Shown here: positions 11,026 to 23,093 of the stretch, one piece after another
Numbering within the stretch: position 1 is the stretch's first letter
Layout of the letters: every line of letters begins with the position of its first letter
From: Hordeum vulgare subsp. vulgare
Taxonomy: Eukaryota > Streptophyta > Magnoliopsida > Poales > Poaceae
DNA: 64,000 nt
Direction of reading: 5' to 3'
Assembly (NCBI RefSeq): GCF_904849725.1
Contig: NC_058523.1
Coordinates: 205,185,689 to 205,249,688 of the forward strand
Program-made: the position numbers and the translations under genes
Notes under the pieces: generated by a model
What the model saw: the letters and a program-made list of their open reading frames with translations, nothing else
What the model was told of the DNA's origin: nothing
Database searches by the model: none

Positions 11026-13086
11026 GAGCATCTCCAACTGTCCGTTGCCCTAGGGGCGTGAAATAGCATCGGGGGGAAAACGGCGTGGGGGTCTCGGGTT
11101 CCGAGCAGCCCCCCCCCCCCCCCCCAAGGACGCCCCCGGTCGCCGATTTTGGGCCACTTTCGGTGCAAATTGGCCCACTTTTGACACAAGTTGGGACCAA
11201 TTTTGGCCCATATTCGATGTGCTTTGGTGCAAATTGAATAGATGCTTTATTTTTTTATCACATAGTTCATCACAGAAATCAATACAAATAAAAAATAGTT
11301 CAAAAAATCAATACAAATCAAAATAGTTCAACAAATAAAAACTCATAATTCATCACACATCGAGCTAGGTGTTGCCCTTGAGCCTCCCTAGGTGCTCCAC
11401 CAAATCGTCCTGCAGTTGTTGATGCATCTGTGGGTCTCGGATCTCCTGTCGCATGTTGAGGAAGGTAGTCCAGGTTGTCGGTAGCCGGTGATCAACTTGG
11501 GCAATAGGACCCTGCCTGTAATATGGTTCAGTGTCAAACACTGGCTCTTCCTACTCGCTATAAATGATCATGTTGTGCAAGATGACACAACAAGTCATGA
11601 CTTCCCACATTTGATCTTTCGACCAGATCTGAGCAGGGTACCGAACGACAGCAAATCGAGATTGGACCACACCAAATGTTGGCTCTACATCCTTCCTGCA
11701 AGCTTCTTGTCGCTTGGCAAAGTAGGAGTTCTTGCCTCCTTGCGTAGGGTTTGAGATAGTCTTCACAAATGTGGACCATCTCAGATAGATGCCATCTTCT
11801 AGGTAGTATCCCTTGTTGTAGTAGTGCCCATTAACCTCGTAGTTAACTGGAGGAGCATGACCTTTGACAAGCTTGGCAAAACATTTGAGCACTGCAGTAC
11901 GTTGATGTCATTATGAGTTCCTGGCATACCAAAGAAGGAGTGCCAAATTCAGAGGTCATGTGTGGCCACTGCCTCAAGTACCACACCGCAACCTCCTTTG
12001 GCTCCTTGTACGTGCCCTACCAAGAAAATGGATAGTTTTTCCATTCCCAATGCATGCAGTCGATGCTTCCAAGCATCCCAAGAAATAATCTTGCTGCATT
12101 CTGTGCTAGGATCCAAACAGTGTCTTCAGCTGGGTGATCGCAAGTATTGAGGTCGAAACACTGCCACAACTGCCCCACAGAACTTGTACAAACACTCAAT
12201 GGTGGTGGACTCGGCCATGCATCCATAGTCTTCCAGAATATCACCGAGAGCTCCATAAGAAAGCATCCTCATAGCTGTAGTGCACTTCTCGAGTGAGGTG
12301 AATCCAAGTGTTCCGGTGCAATCCTTTTTGCACTTGAAGTAGTTGTCGAACTCCCTGATGGAATTCACAATCTTGACGAAGAGCTTCTGAATTATTCGAT
12401 AACGGCGCCGAAAAACTTTGTCACCGTGCAGAGGAGCGTTGGCGAAGTAGTCGATGTAGAGTAAGCAATAGCCTTCCAGTCGATGCCTCCGCTTTGCCTT
12501 CATCTGGCCCGACGCCGAGCCACCTCACCGCGACTTTGCATTGCTCGCAAATAGGCTGGCCAGAGCGGCGAGGACCATGCGGTGCTCTTCGTCCTGGGTG
12601 TTGGCATCGGCTTCCTTCTCCACCAGCACCACGAACGCCTCCACATCGTCGTAGTCCATCACTGAGACAAATTGTTGAACGCCTCGCGGGTGTGGCAGAC
12701 GCGCAGCCGCGTGTGTGGCTGGAGCTCCATGAAAACTCGCCCAAAAGCAGGGACAAAGCCGCGGAAAACCCTCCCTTTCTAGCGGCAGTAGGTAGGTGGG
12801 TGTCCCTCGGATCGGCATGATGGTGAAAGGTGTACTGCGTGCGGGGGCAAATGAGGAGGTGGAAAATCATTTTTTCGTGTCAGAGTGGCGGCCCACGCAT
12901 CGTTTTCCCTTCCATCGGAGCCCCCAAACACCCCCAGCTCACAGGGTTCGGCCTGGGATCAGCAGGCCTAAAATGGGCCCAATAGGCAAAAACCGGCATC
13001 CTCGGGATGTAACCGGGGCGATGTTTCAACGTCGGTGAAGAAAAACATGTCCTGGGGTCCTGTTGGAGTTGCGGATGGAGATGCTC
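11026..13086 (-). mobile_element. PIF/Harbinger DNA transposon, 2.06 kb
   Basis: The left end reads GAGCATCTCCAACTGTCC and the right end, inverted, reads GAGCATCTCCATCCGCAACT, giving imperfect terminal inverted repeats. Both ends are flanked by TTA (11023-11025 and 13087-13089), the target duplication typical of PIF/Harbinger. Inside, the - strand holds a transposase of this superfamily, broken by stops and frameshifts. A run of about 18 C lies near 11109-11126. The second, Myb-like gene of many autonomous Harbinger elements is not seen. Confidence 0.85.
11551..12659 (-). pseudogene. PIF/Harbinger transposase (DDE type), frameshifted
   Basis: The protein would start MDYDDVEAFVVL at 12659. 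A TGA cuts the frame near 12525; it resumes with RRHRLEGYCLLYIDYF and FRRRYRIIQKLF (N-terminal region), shifts near 12130, and continues with [13 protein letters not shown] (first catalytic aspartate region). The middle part, with a [12 protein letters not shown] string holding the second aspartate, lies in yet another frame around 11900-12000. The C-terminal part 11551-11892 reads [17 protein letters not shown], containing the catalytic glutamate, and ends in the usual CVILHNMII. All catalytic segments are recognisable, but at least one nonsense mutation and two or more frameshifts prevent expression. Confidence 0.8.
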
Positions 13087-13155
13087 TTACTCTTGAGGCT
13101 TGGACGGAAACATTCGTCCGTGGAGATATTCAGCTATCTGTGTACGGGTTGTTGA

Positions 13156-14681
13156 TGACCCACAAGTATAGGGGATCAATCGTAGTCCTTTCGATAAGTA
13201 AGAGTGTCGAACCGAACGAGGAGCAGAAGGCTCTGATAAACGGATTTCAGCAAGGTAATAACTGCAAGCACTGAAAGTAGCGGTAACAAGTGATTGTGTA
13301 GCGAGGTGAAACGTAGAAAGCAAAGAGAAACAAGTAACAAGTAGTAGCAATGGTGCAGCAAGTGGGCCAATCCCTTTTGCAGCAAGGGACAAGCCTGAAC
13401 AAAGTCTAATTGGAGGGAAAATGCTCCCGAGGACACACGGGAATTTCTGTCATGCTAGTTTCATCATGTTCATATGATTCGCATTCGTTACTTTGATAGT
13501 TTGATATGTGGGTGGACCGGCGCTTGGGTACTACCCTTACTTGGACAAGCATCCCACTTATGATTAACCTCTCTCGCAAGCATCCGCAACTACTAAAGAA
13601 GAATTAAGACAAAGTCTAACCATAGCATTAAACTAGTGGATCCAAATCAGCCCCTCACGAAGCAACGCATAGACTGGGGTTTAAGCTTCTGTCACTCCAG
13701 CAACCCATCATCTACTTACTACTTCCCAATGCCTTCCTCTAGGCCCAAATATGGTGAAGTGTTATGTAGTCGACGTTCATATAACACCACTAGAGGAAAA
13801 GACAACATACAGCATATCAAAATACTGAACGAATATCAAATTCACAAGACTATTATTAACATGACTTATCCCATGTCCTCAGGAACAAAAGTAACTACTC
13901 ACAAAACATAATCATAATCATGATCAGAGGTGTAATGAATAGCATCAAGGATCTGAACATAAACTCTTCCACCAAGTAATCCAACTAGCATCAACTACAA
14001 AGAGTAATCAACACTACTAGCAACCTTACAAGTACCAATCAGAGTTGCGAGATGAAGATTGGTTACAAGAGATGAACTAGGGATTGGAGAGGAGATGGTG
14101 CTGATGAAGATGTTGATGAAGATGTCTCTCCTCCGATGAAAGGAGTGTTGGTGATGACGATGGCGACGATCCCCCCCCCCCTCCGAGAGGGATGTTTCCC
14201 CGGCAGGATCGTCCTGCCGGAGCTCTAGATTGGATCTGCTCAAGTTCCGCCTCGTGGCGGCGGTGAAACCATGAAAAAGCTCCCTCCTGATTTTTTCTGG
14301 GCCAGGACGCTTCATATAGCAAAAGAGGGGTGCTAGTAGGCCGTCAGGGAACCCACAAGCCCCCACTCCGCCACCAGGGGGGTGGCGGTGTCAGGGCTTG
14401 TGGTGCCCTGGCAGCCTCCTCCGGTAGTTCTTTCGCCCAGTATTTTTTATATAATCCTAAAAAAATCCACGTAACTTTTCACGGCATTTGGAGATGTGCA
14501 CAATAGTGGACTAGAATTTGCTCCTTTTCCAGTCGAGAATTCCAGCTGCCTGAATTCTCCCTCTTCAAATAAACCTTGCAAAATAAGAGAGAAAAGGCAT
14601 AAATATGGTACCACAAGTAATATAACAGCCCAAAAAGCAATAAAAATCAACATGAAAGCATGATGCAAAATGGACGTATCA
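13156..14681 (-). repeat. 3' LTR of the Gypsy element
   Basis: Matches 21569-23093 along its full length. On the - strand it begins TGATACGTCCATTTTGC at 14681 and ends GGGTCA at 13156. It contains a run of C near 14170-14180 of different length from the partner LTR. Confidence 0.9.
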
Positions 14682-14692
14682 ACTCCTCCAAG
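14682..14692 (-). other. Polypurine tract
   Basis: The - strand reads CTTGGAGGAGT immediately before the 3' LTR, as expected for the plus-strand primer. A similar CCAAGCTTGGGGGAG string lies internally near 16180-16192. Confidence 0.6.
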
Positions 14693-16221
14693 CTTAGACC
14701 TCGCTTGTCCTCAAGCGAAAACCAAGTCCCATAAACATGTCCACATGTTGAGGGACGAAGGTGTCGATAAAACATAATACGGACATGAGGGCATCATGAT
14801 CACACATAGAATAGCAATACATCATAAAGATTCTTATGGGAAAGTAACAATTCCTTCACAAAGCAAAGCATGAAGCAAAAACCTTACCGAGAAGTAACCA
14901 ACAATAAACCATAGTCATTGAAGCAATTGCAATTTATCACAATATCACAAAGAGTCAAATAAGAGCTTGTAAGGCAAACCCACATACTCAATCATCTCTT
15001 TTGTTTTCCACAATTGTTACAACTCACGTGGTACTCATGGTGTCAAAGTTTCAGCTGGACACAGAGGAAGATAGGGGCTTATAGTTTTGCCTCCCAACCA
15101 TTTACCTCAAAGGTAAAGTCAACAACAATAAAGCATAAGTACTCAACTCCAAGTTGATATATGAATATAGATCTTTCCCAAACATGTGACGGTAGCCAAG
15201 ACAAAGGCAAAAATAGGGAATTGGTGATGATCACCATGACTCTTACAAGGGTAAAAAGTAAAGGTACAAGATAGGCCCTTCGCAGAGGGAAGCAGAGGTT
15301 GTCATGCGCTTTTGAGGTTTGAATGCGTGTCCTCTTAGTGCGGAGGAACGTCACTTTATATTGCCTCCTGTGATAAAGGACTTTATTATGCAGTCTGTCG
15401 CTTTTATGTCTTCCTCATCACAGGTTCGTACAAAGTTTATTTTCCACACACTAATAGATCATACATATTAGAGAGCAATTTTTATTGCTTGCACCGATGA
15501 CAACTTACTTGAAGGATCTTATTCAATCCATAGGTAGGTATGGTGGACTCTCATGGCAAAACTAGGTTGGAGGTTTATGGATGCACAAGTAGTATCTCTA
15601 CTTGGTGCGGGAGTTTTGGCTAATATGAGGTGGAAGCAATCGTCACATGCTAAGGGATCTCTAATCATATAACATTGTTTGGAACCAAGCAAACACAATT
15701 CATTATGTTGTCTTCCTTGTCCAACATCTACTCCTAGGCATGTAATAGTTTGGTGAGTGCTCACAATTGTAAAAAGTGTCTAAGATGATATATTTATATG
15801 TGAACCTATCTTTCCTTATTACTTCTTATTAATTGCAACAGCGACTGAGGTCTATGTTGACTTAATCTCAACAAGTTTCAATCATCATACGTGTCATAAG
15901 TGAAGTTATCACTTTCCATAAGATCGTCTCATGATCTTTCATGCTATCGTTCTTTTCATACTTTTTGATCATGGCACAAAGCAAAGCCCTTGACTAAGAT
16001 ACTCTTTATTATATAGCTCGTAAGCTCGAATACATCGGGGGAGAGACAAAAGCAAAAGACTCAAACTAAAAATTAAAGACTTATTCCTCTAAAAGAAGAA
16101 ATAAAAACTGAAAAAGGAAAGAACTAAAACAAAGGTAAAAGCAAAAGATATAAAGGTGATACGATACCAGGGCAACTCCCCCAAGCTTGGCAGAAGCCAA
16201 GGGGATTGCCCATACCAATGC
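14693..16221 (-). other. Non-coding 3' internal region of the Gypsy element
   Basis: About 1.5 kb between the extra ORF and the 3' LTR with no credible reading frame. Long untranslated 3' regions are usual in Athila-like elements. Confidence 0.6.
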
Positions 16222-16608
16222 TTAGTTGTCTTTCTTTGGCGGTGATGGTGGTGTTGTTGTCGCCTTTGATTCCAAAAGAGCTATCAATATTTGATTTATA
16301 CCTTTGAGATCTGTGACATGGTTTTCCAGCAAAACAACTTCACGAGAAAGGGAAATATTACGAGCACGAGTTGTTTCGCAAAACCTCAAGAGTTCAATCA
16401 AGGATGGAGACAGCACGTGGAGGAAGGGTTGGAGAAAGTCTACCCCTTCAACGTCTTCAATGTTGAACATAGGTTGAACTTCCTCCCTAACTTGGGTTTT
16501 CTCCTTAGCTTGGTCCCTGGCTTCCGTGACTTCTACTCTTTTCAGATTAGCATCTACTTCCTCATGAACTTGGTGAAGATCATTCTCCCCAACAGATTCC
16601 TGAGACAT
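16222..16608 (-). CDS. Extra ORF downstream of integrase (env position)
   Basis: A 128-residue frame beginning MSQESVGENDLHQVHEE at 16608, separated from the integrase end by about 290 bp. It is rich in acidic and basic residues and looks helical; residues 75-115 (LSREVVLLENHVTDLKG and what follows) could form a coiled coil. There is no signal peptide or membrane segment, so it is not an envelope protein as it stands. In Athila-like elements this position often carries an env-like or unknown ORF. I do not recognise its function. It is intact here although pol is broken. Confidence 0.45.
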   Translation of the reverse strand: MSQESVGENDLHQVHEEVDANLKRVEVTEARDQAKEKTQVREEVQPMFNIEDVEGVDFLQPFLHVLSPSLIELLRFCETTRARNISLSREVVLLENHVTDLKGINQILIALLESKATTTPPSPPKKDN

Positions 16609-16895
16609 CTTTGCTCTAAATCTGCAGCAGAAAACAAGCTCGAAACGAAAACACAGGAAAACTGCGCGATACGGAGATCAAAACCTTCGGGCGACTATAT
16701 ATTGAATTTTTTTTCTGGGCCAGAAGGAGTCCTATGCAAGAAAACGGAGTCCGGGAGGCACGGGAGGTGCCCACAAGCTTGCCCTCCGCCACCAGGGGTA
16801 GGGGGCGGTGGCAGGGCTTGTGGCCGCCTCGTTCGCTCTCCGGACTGCTTTTTATTTTTCTAATTTACCAAAAATTCCAAAACGGAAGAAATTTC

Positions 16896-18425
16896 CTATT
16901 GGAGAAGTATCGGAGTCCAATTTCTTGCCGAAACAGATACATCTTCGTTTTCAAGGTCTGAAACAGGCTGATAAACATCCCTTATATACTCCTCTGGAGT
17001 TATGACATTGATGATATTGGTCTCAACATTTATGGGAGTACCACAGATGTAATGCTTGATTCTTTGCCCATTTAGCACTCTAGGAAAATTTCCTTCCGTG
17101 TTATTGATTTTGATGGCACCGAAACGATATACTTCCTCGATAACATAGGGACCTTCCCATTTAGAGAGAAGCTTGCCTGCAAAGAATCTCAAACGAGAAT
17201 TGTATAGAAGGACATAATCACCTACATTGCACTCTCGCTTCTGTATTCGTTTGTCGTGCCATCTCTTAACCTTTTCCTTGAACAACCTGGCATTCTCATA
17301 TGTCTGGGCTCTCCATTCTTCTAACGAGATGATATCAAACAACCGCTTCTCACCGGCAAGTTTGAAATCAAAGTTGAGCTCTTTGATTACCCAATAAGCT
17401 TTGTGTTCCAACTCAAGAGGTAAATGACAGGCCTTACCGTAAACCATTTTATACGGTGACATGCCCATGGGATTCTTATAAGCAGTCTTATAAGCCCATA
17501 GTGCATCGTCAAGTTTGCTAGACCAGTTCTTTCGAGATCTATTGACGGTCTTTTGTAGGATCAACTTGATCTCCCTATTACTCAACTCCACTTGACCACT
17601 AGACTGAGGATGATAAGGAGATGTAACTCTATGGTTGACATCATACTTAGCTAGCATCTTGCAGAAAACACCATGAATGAAGTGCGAACCGCCATCAGTC
17701 ATCAAGTATCTAGGGACTCCAAATCTTGGGAATATGACTTCTTTAAGCATCTTAATAGAGGTGTGGTGATCAACATTTTTAGTGGGGATAGCTTCTACCG
17801 ACTTAGTAACGTAATCCACAGCAAGTAAGATGTGAGTGTACCCATTGGAACTCGGGAAGGGTCCCATATAATTAAAGCCCCAGACATCAAATGGTTCAAT
17901 GACAAGTGAATAGTTCATAGGCATTTCCCGACGCTTACTGATGTTCCCTATTATTTGGCATTCGTCACAAGACAAGACAAACTTACGGGCATCCTTGAAG
18001 AGAGTGGGCCAATAGAACCCTGATTGCAATACCTTGTGGGCAGTTCTATCTCCAGCATGGTGTCCTCCATAGGCTTCGGAATGACACTTCTGCAGGATCT
18101 GTCCCTGTTCATGTTCAGGCACACAACGTCTAACAACACCATCTACTCCTTCCTTATAAAGGTGAGGATCATCCCAAAAGTAGTGTCTCAAGTCAAAGAA
18201 GAATTTCTTCTTTTGCTGATAGGTGAAACTGCGTGGTATGTATTTGGCTACGATATAGTTTGCATAATCGGCATACCACGATGCACTATGTGAAGTGTGG
18301 ATGAGATTTAATTTCTCATCGGGAAAGCTATCATCAATAGGTAGTGGGTCATCAAGGACATTCTCCAACCTAGACAAGTTATCTGCTACAGGGTTATCAG
18401 CACCCTTTCGGTCAACGACGTGCAA
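16896..18425 (-). pseudogene. Integrase of the Gypsy element
   Basis: An open stretch of 509 residues. After the end of RNase H ([11 protein letters not shown]) come the HHCC zinc finger ([14 protein letters not shown] ... CDECQ), the catalytic core and a C-terminal GPY-type domain ([12 protein letters not shown]). In the core the second aspartate is present (LMTDGGSHF) and the glutamate region is present ([11 protein letters not shown]), but the first catalytic position reads GFNYMGPF, where the family normally has an aspartate before the FMGPF/YMGPF motif. This D-to-N change would abolish strand transfer. The frame is separated from the upstream part by a TAG at 18426-18434 replacing a likely CAG codon. 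Confidence 0.82.
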
Positions 18426-18434
18426 GTCAAATTC

Positions 18435-19877
18435 CTATAGCAGGAGAACCCATCTGATCAGCCTAGGCTTAGCGTCCTTCTTCCCCATGAGGTACTTAAT
18501 AGCAGCATGATCAGAGTGAATAGTGACTTTGGAGTCAACTATATAAGATCTGAACTTTTCACATGCAAACACGACTGCTAAAAATTCCTTCTCCGTAGTG
18601 GCATAGTTTCTTTGGGAACTGCCTAGAGTTTTACTAGCGTAATGAATGACATTCAACTTCTTGTCAACTCTTTGTCCTAGAATAGCACCAACAGCATAAT
18701 CACTAGCGTCGCACATGATTTCAAAGGGCAAGTTCCAGTCAGGTGGTTGAACAATAGGTGCGGTTATCAAAGCCTTCTTAAGTATTTTGAAGGCTTCCTC
18801 ACAATCCTCATCAAAAACAAACGGAACATCCTTCTGCAAGAGGTTGTTAAGAGGCCTAGAAATCTTAGAGAAGTCTTTAATGAACCTTCTAAAGAAACCA
18901 ACATGACCTAGGAAACTTTGTATACCTCTGATATCTGTGGGGCAAGGCATTTTCTCAATTGCATCAACCTTAGCCTTATCAACTTCAATGCTTCTTTCAG
19001 AGATTTTGTGTCCTAATACGATACCTTCATTAACCATAAAGTGGCACTTCTCCCAATTCAAGACGAGGTTGGTTTCTTCGCATCTCTGTAAGACTCGATC
19101 AAGGTTGGTGAGGCAATCATCAAAGGAAGACCCGTAAACGGAGAAGTCATCCATAAAAACCTCGACAATCTTTTAACAAAAGTTAGAGAATATAGCCATC
19201 ATACATCTTTGAAAGGTGGCAGGTGCGTTACATAAGCCAAAAGGCATACATCTATAGGCAAAGGTACCGAAAGGGCAGGTGAAAGTGGTTTTCTCCTGAT
19301 CAGATTGTGCAACAGGTATTTGCGAGAAACCTGAATAACCGTCTAGAAAGCAGAAGTGTGTGTGCTTTGATAGCCTTTCTACCATTTGGTCGATGAACGG
19401 TAAAGGATAATGATCTTTCCTGGTTGCCTTGTTCAGTTTCCGGAAGTCTATCACCATTTTGTAGCCGGTAATAATCCTTTGTGAGATTAGTTCATCCTTA
19501 TCATTAGGAACGACGGTGATACCTCCCTTCTTAGGTACGCAATGTACTGTACTTACCCAATCACTATGAGCAATAGGATAAATGATTCCTGCCTCCAGAA
19601 GCTTTAATATTTCTTTTCTAATGACCTCTTTCATCTTAGGATTTAATCTCCTTTGATGATAAGCAACTGGTTTAAAGTCAGGATTGGTTTTAATCTTGTG
19701 CTGACATAGAGTAGGACTAATACCCTTAAGATCATCAAGAGTATATCCAATAGCAGCGCGGTGCTTCCTCGGAGTTCTTAGTAACTTCTTCTCTTCGTGC
19801 TCTGAGAGGAGAACACTAATAATGACAGGATATATCTCCTTCTCATCAAGATAGGCATACTTAAGAGTATCAGGCAA
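18435..19877 (-). pseudogene. Reverse transcriptase and RNase H of the Gypsy element
   Basis: Two frames in the same register cover this domain. 19173-19877 contains VIDFRKLNKATRKDHYPLP and CFLDGYSGFSQIPV and ends FSNFC. 18435-19154 starts at the active-site motif MDDFSVYG and continues with the connection ([15 protein letters not shown]) and RNase H ([29 protein letters not shown]). A single TAA between 19155 and 19172 splits them just before the active site. A TAG at 19878 separates the block from the upstream protease. All core motifs are present, so the enzyme was intact before these substitutions. Confidence 0.85.
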
Positions 19878-21511
19878 CTATTTAAGCTCGAAAACAGGAT
19901 CACCCTTTGGTGGGGGAGGATCCCCAAGCAGTTCAACAGGCAGATTATTCTTGAGAATAGGATATTGTTCTAAGACAATTTTATCTATCTCATCTCTCTC
20001 CTCCATATGCATATCATTTTCATGCTCAAGCAGATATTGCTCTAAGGGATCCGTAGGAGGTACGGCAATGGAGGCAAGAGCAATGATTTCATCCCTACCA
20101 GACGACTCTCTTTCATGGGGTTGTCTTCCAAACTTGGAGAATTTAAATTCATGAGACACACCCTCGAAACTTACTGTGATAGTCTGCTTAATGCAATCAA
20201 TGTGAGCATTGACAGTGTTGAGAAAGGGTCTACCAAATATGATGGGACAAAAGTTATCTTGTGCAGTACCAAGGACGAGGAAATCAGTAGGATACTTCGT
20301 CTTACCACACAGGAATTCTACGTCTCTCACAATTCCCATAGGGCAGATAGTGTCTCTATTAGCTAGCGTAATAGTGACATCAATGGGTTCTAACTCAGCA
20401 AGTGCAATCTCATCTTTGATTTCATCATATAGAGAACGGGGTATTGCACTAACACTAGCTCCCATATCACATAAACCATGGTAACAGTGATCTCCTATCT
20501 TGACAGAAACAACTGGCAGGCCAACTACAGGTCTGTATTTGTCTTTCGCGTGAGGTTTAGCAATTCTAGTGGAGTCCTCACAGAATTTGATAACATGCTC
20601 GTCTACGTCTTCGGCTAAGAGATCTTTGATAATAGCAACACTAGATTCAACTCTAATTTCCTCAGGGGGTGCAAGTGGTCTAATGTAACCCCTACATATC
20701 ATAGTTGGAGCTTTAGGATAATCCTTTATCCTAGCAGGGTATGGTGGTTTCTCAGTGTAAGCACAAGGAACATCAGGATCACTAAAAGCAATGACTTTCT
20801 CCTCAACTAGATTGGTTTTGGCTATGTTGCTTTCTACAGGAGGATGATATTTAAACCACTTCTCTTTGGGAAGATCAACATGAGTAGTAAAATATTCACA
20901 TAGAGAAGCTACTATCTCAGAGTCAAGTCCATACTTAGCGCTAAAATCTCTAGAAGTGTTTGTCTCAACAAAAGATTTAACGCAATCAAACTGGAAATCC
21001 ATACCTGACTCCTTACCTTCCTCCAGCTCCCAATCTTCAGAGTTGCGTTTGAGTATCTCCAATAAGTTCCGATCACGATGTACTAAATGCATAAGATAGA
21101 ACTTTTGATGAAATTCCAATTTCAACCGATTGTAGCCCATGATCCAGTATCATCACATAGCCTATACCATGTCAACGCCTTATCCTTCAAAGATAAAGGA
21201 AAGACTTTCTTCTTTACCTCATCCTCGGGCAAACCTGCAAGCTTAAATAAACCACAAACTTCATCTACATAGATTAGATGCAAGTCTGGATGTGAAGATC
21301 CATCTCCTGTGAAAGGATTAGCCAGCAGTTTCTCAAGCATACCCGAAGGAATTTCATAAAAGATATTTTCAGTAGGTACCTCAGGTTGAGGAGCAACTCC
21401 TCGTGCTTCCGTTCGTGGTGAAGATACCCGAACAAACTCCTCAAAGGAACAGTTTCCATAGTGACAAGTGACAATAAATTTCAGCACAGTATATAAATGT
21501 TTCCTTACCAA
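19878..21511 (-). pseudogene. Gag and protease of the Gypsy element
   Basis: 21122-21511 carries the Gag capsid part (FKLAGLPEDEVKKKVFPLSL then DKALTWY). A frameshift near 21125-21140 leads into a 420-residue frame, 19878-21140, with the rest of Gag and the aspartic protease. The protease active site reads LCDMGASVSAIP, with methionine in the usual threonine/leucine position of D-T/L-GA; Athila-like elements vary here. No CCHC knuckle is visible, which is also common in this lineage. The frame ends FELK then TAG, where LPDTLKYAYLDE continues in the same register. Confidence 0.8.
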
Positions 21512-21536
21512 TTTCCACTTACCAAAGGCGCTTCAC

Positions 21537-21554
21537 TCCCCGGCAACGGTGCCA
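21537..21554 (-). other. Primer binding site of the Gypsy element
   Basis: The - strand reads TGGCACCGTTGCCGGGGA, 14 bases inside the 5' LTR end. It is the same sequence as the site of the fragment at 6591-6608. Confidence 0.85.
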
Positions 21555-21568
21555 GAAAAGAGTCTTAA

Positions 21569-23093
21569 TGACCCACAAGTATAGGGGATCAATCGTAGTC
21601 CTTTCAATAAGTAAGAGTGTCGAACCCAACGAGGAGCAAAAGGCTCTCATAAACGGATTTCAGCAAGGTAATAACTACAAGCACTAAAAGTAGCGGTAAC
21701 AAGTGATTGTGTAGTGAGGTGAAACGTAGCAAGCAAAGATTAACAAGTAACAAGTAGTAGCAAGGGTGCAGCAAGTGGCCCAATCCCTTTTGCAGCAAGG
21801 GACAAGCCTCAACAAAGTCTTATAGGAGGAAAAACGCTCCCGAGGACACACTGGAATTTCTGTCATGCTAGTTTCATCATGTTCATATGATTCGCGTTTG
21901 TTACTTTGATAGTTTGATATGTGGGTGGACCGGCGCTTGGGTACTACCCTTACTTGGACAAGCATCCCACTTATGATTAACCTCTCTCGCAAGCATCCGC
22001 AACTACAAAAGAAGAATTAAGACAAAGTCTAACCATAACATTAAACTAGTGGATCCAAATCAGCCCCTCACGAAGCAACACATAGACTGCGGTTTAAGCT
22101 TCTGTCACTCCAGCAACCCATCATCTACTTACTACTTCCCAATGCCTTCCTCTAGGCCCAAATATGGTGAAGTGTTATGTAGTCGACGTTCACATAACAC
22201 CACTAGAGGAAAAGACAACATACAACATATCAAAATACCGAACGAATATCAAATTCACATGACTATTATTAACATGACTTATCACATGTCCTCGGGAACA
22301 AAAGTAACTACTCACAAAACATAATCATAATCATGATCAGAGGTGTAATGAATAGCATCAAGGATATGAACATAAACTCTTCCACCAAGTAATCCAACTA
22401 GCATCAACTACAAAGAGTAATCAACACTACTAGCAACCTTACAAGTACCAATCGGAGTTGCGAGACGAAGATTGGTTACAAGAGATGAACTAGGGATTGG
22501 AGAGGAGATGGTGCTGATGAAGATGTTGATGAAGATGCCTCCCCTCCAACGAGAGGAGTGTTGGTGATGACGATGGCGACGATTCCCCCCCCCCTCCGGG
22601 AGGGAAGTTTCCCCGGCAGGATTGTCCTGCCGGAGCTCTAGATTGGATCTGCTCAAGTTCCGCCTCGTGGCGGCGGCGAAACCATGAAAAAGCTCCCTCC
22701 TGATTTTTTCTGGACCAGGACGCTTCATATAGCAAAAGAGGGGGGCTAGTGGGCCGTCAGGGAGCCCACAAGCCCCCACTCCGCTACCGGGGGTGGCGGT
22801 GTGAGGGCTTGTGGCACCCTGGCAGCCCCCCTCCGGTAGTTCTTTCGCCCAGTATTTTTTATATAATCCCAAAAAAATCCACGTAACTTTTCAGGGCATT
22901 TGGAGATGTGCAGAATAGTGGACTAGGATTTGCTCCTTTTCCAGTCCAGAATTCCAGCTGTCTGAATTCTCCCTCTTCAAATAAACCTTGCAAAATAAGA
23001 GAGAAAAGGCATAAATATGGTACCACAAGTAATATAACAGCCCAAAAAGCAATAAAAATCAACATGAAAGCATGATGCAAAATGGACGTATCA
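21569..23093 (-). repeat. 5' LTR of the Gypsy element
   Basis: Starts TGATACGTCC at 23093 on the - strand and ends GGGTCA at 21569. It pairs with 13156-14681. Confidence 0.9.

Larger units (their letters stand above)
13156..23093 (-). mobile_element. Full-length Gypsy retrotransposon, Athila-like, 9.94 kb
   Basis: Two directly repeated LTRs (1526 and 1525 bp) enclose a primer binding site, gag, protease, reverse transcriptase, RNase H, integrase, an extra downstream ORF and a polypurine tract, all on the - strand. The LTRs start TGATACGTCC and end TTGTGGGTCA. Flanking pentamers are GTTGA (13151-13155) and GTTGT (23094-23098), a target duplication with one mismatch. In a 276-bp LTR segment compared by eye (13636-13911 against 22049-22324) I count eight differences, so the insertion is not recent. 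The coding region is interrupted by a frameshift and three stops. Confidence 0.92.

Noticed and set aside
12421..12870. 149- and 108-residue frames at the right end of the Harbinger element
   Set aside because: They overlap the transposase start in other registers and lack recognisable sequence.
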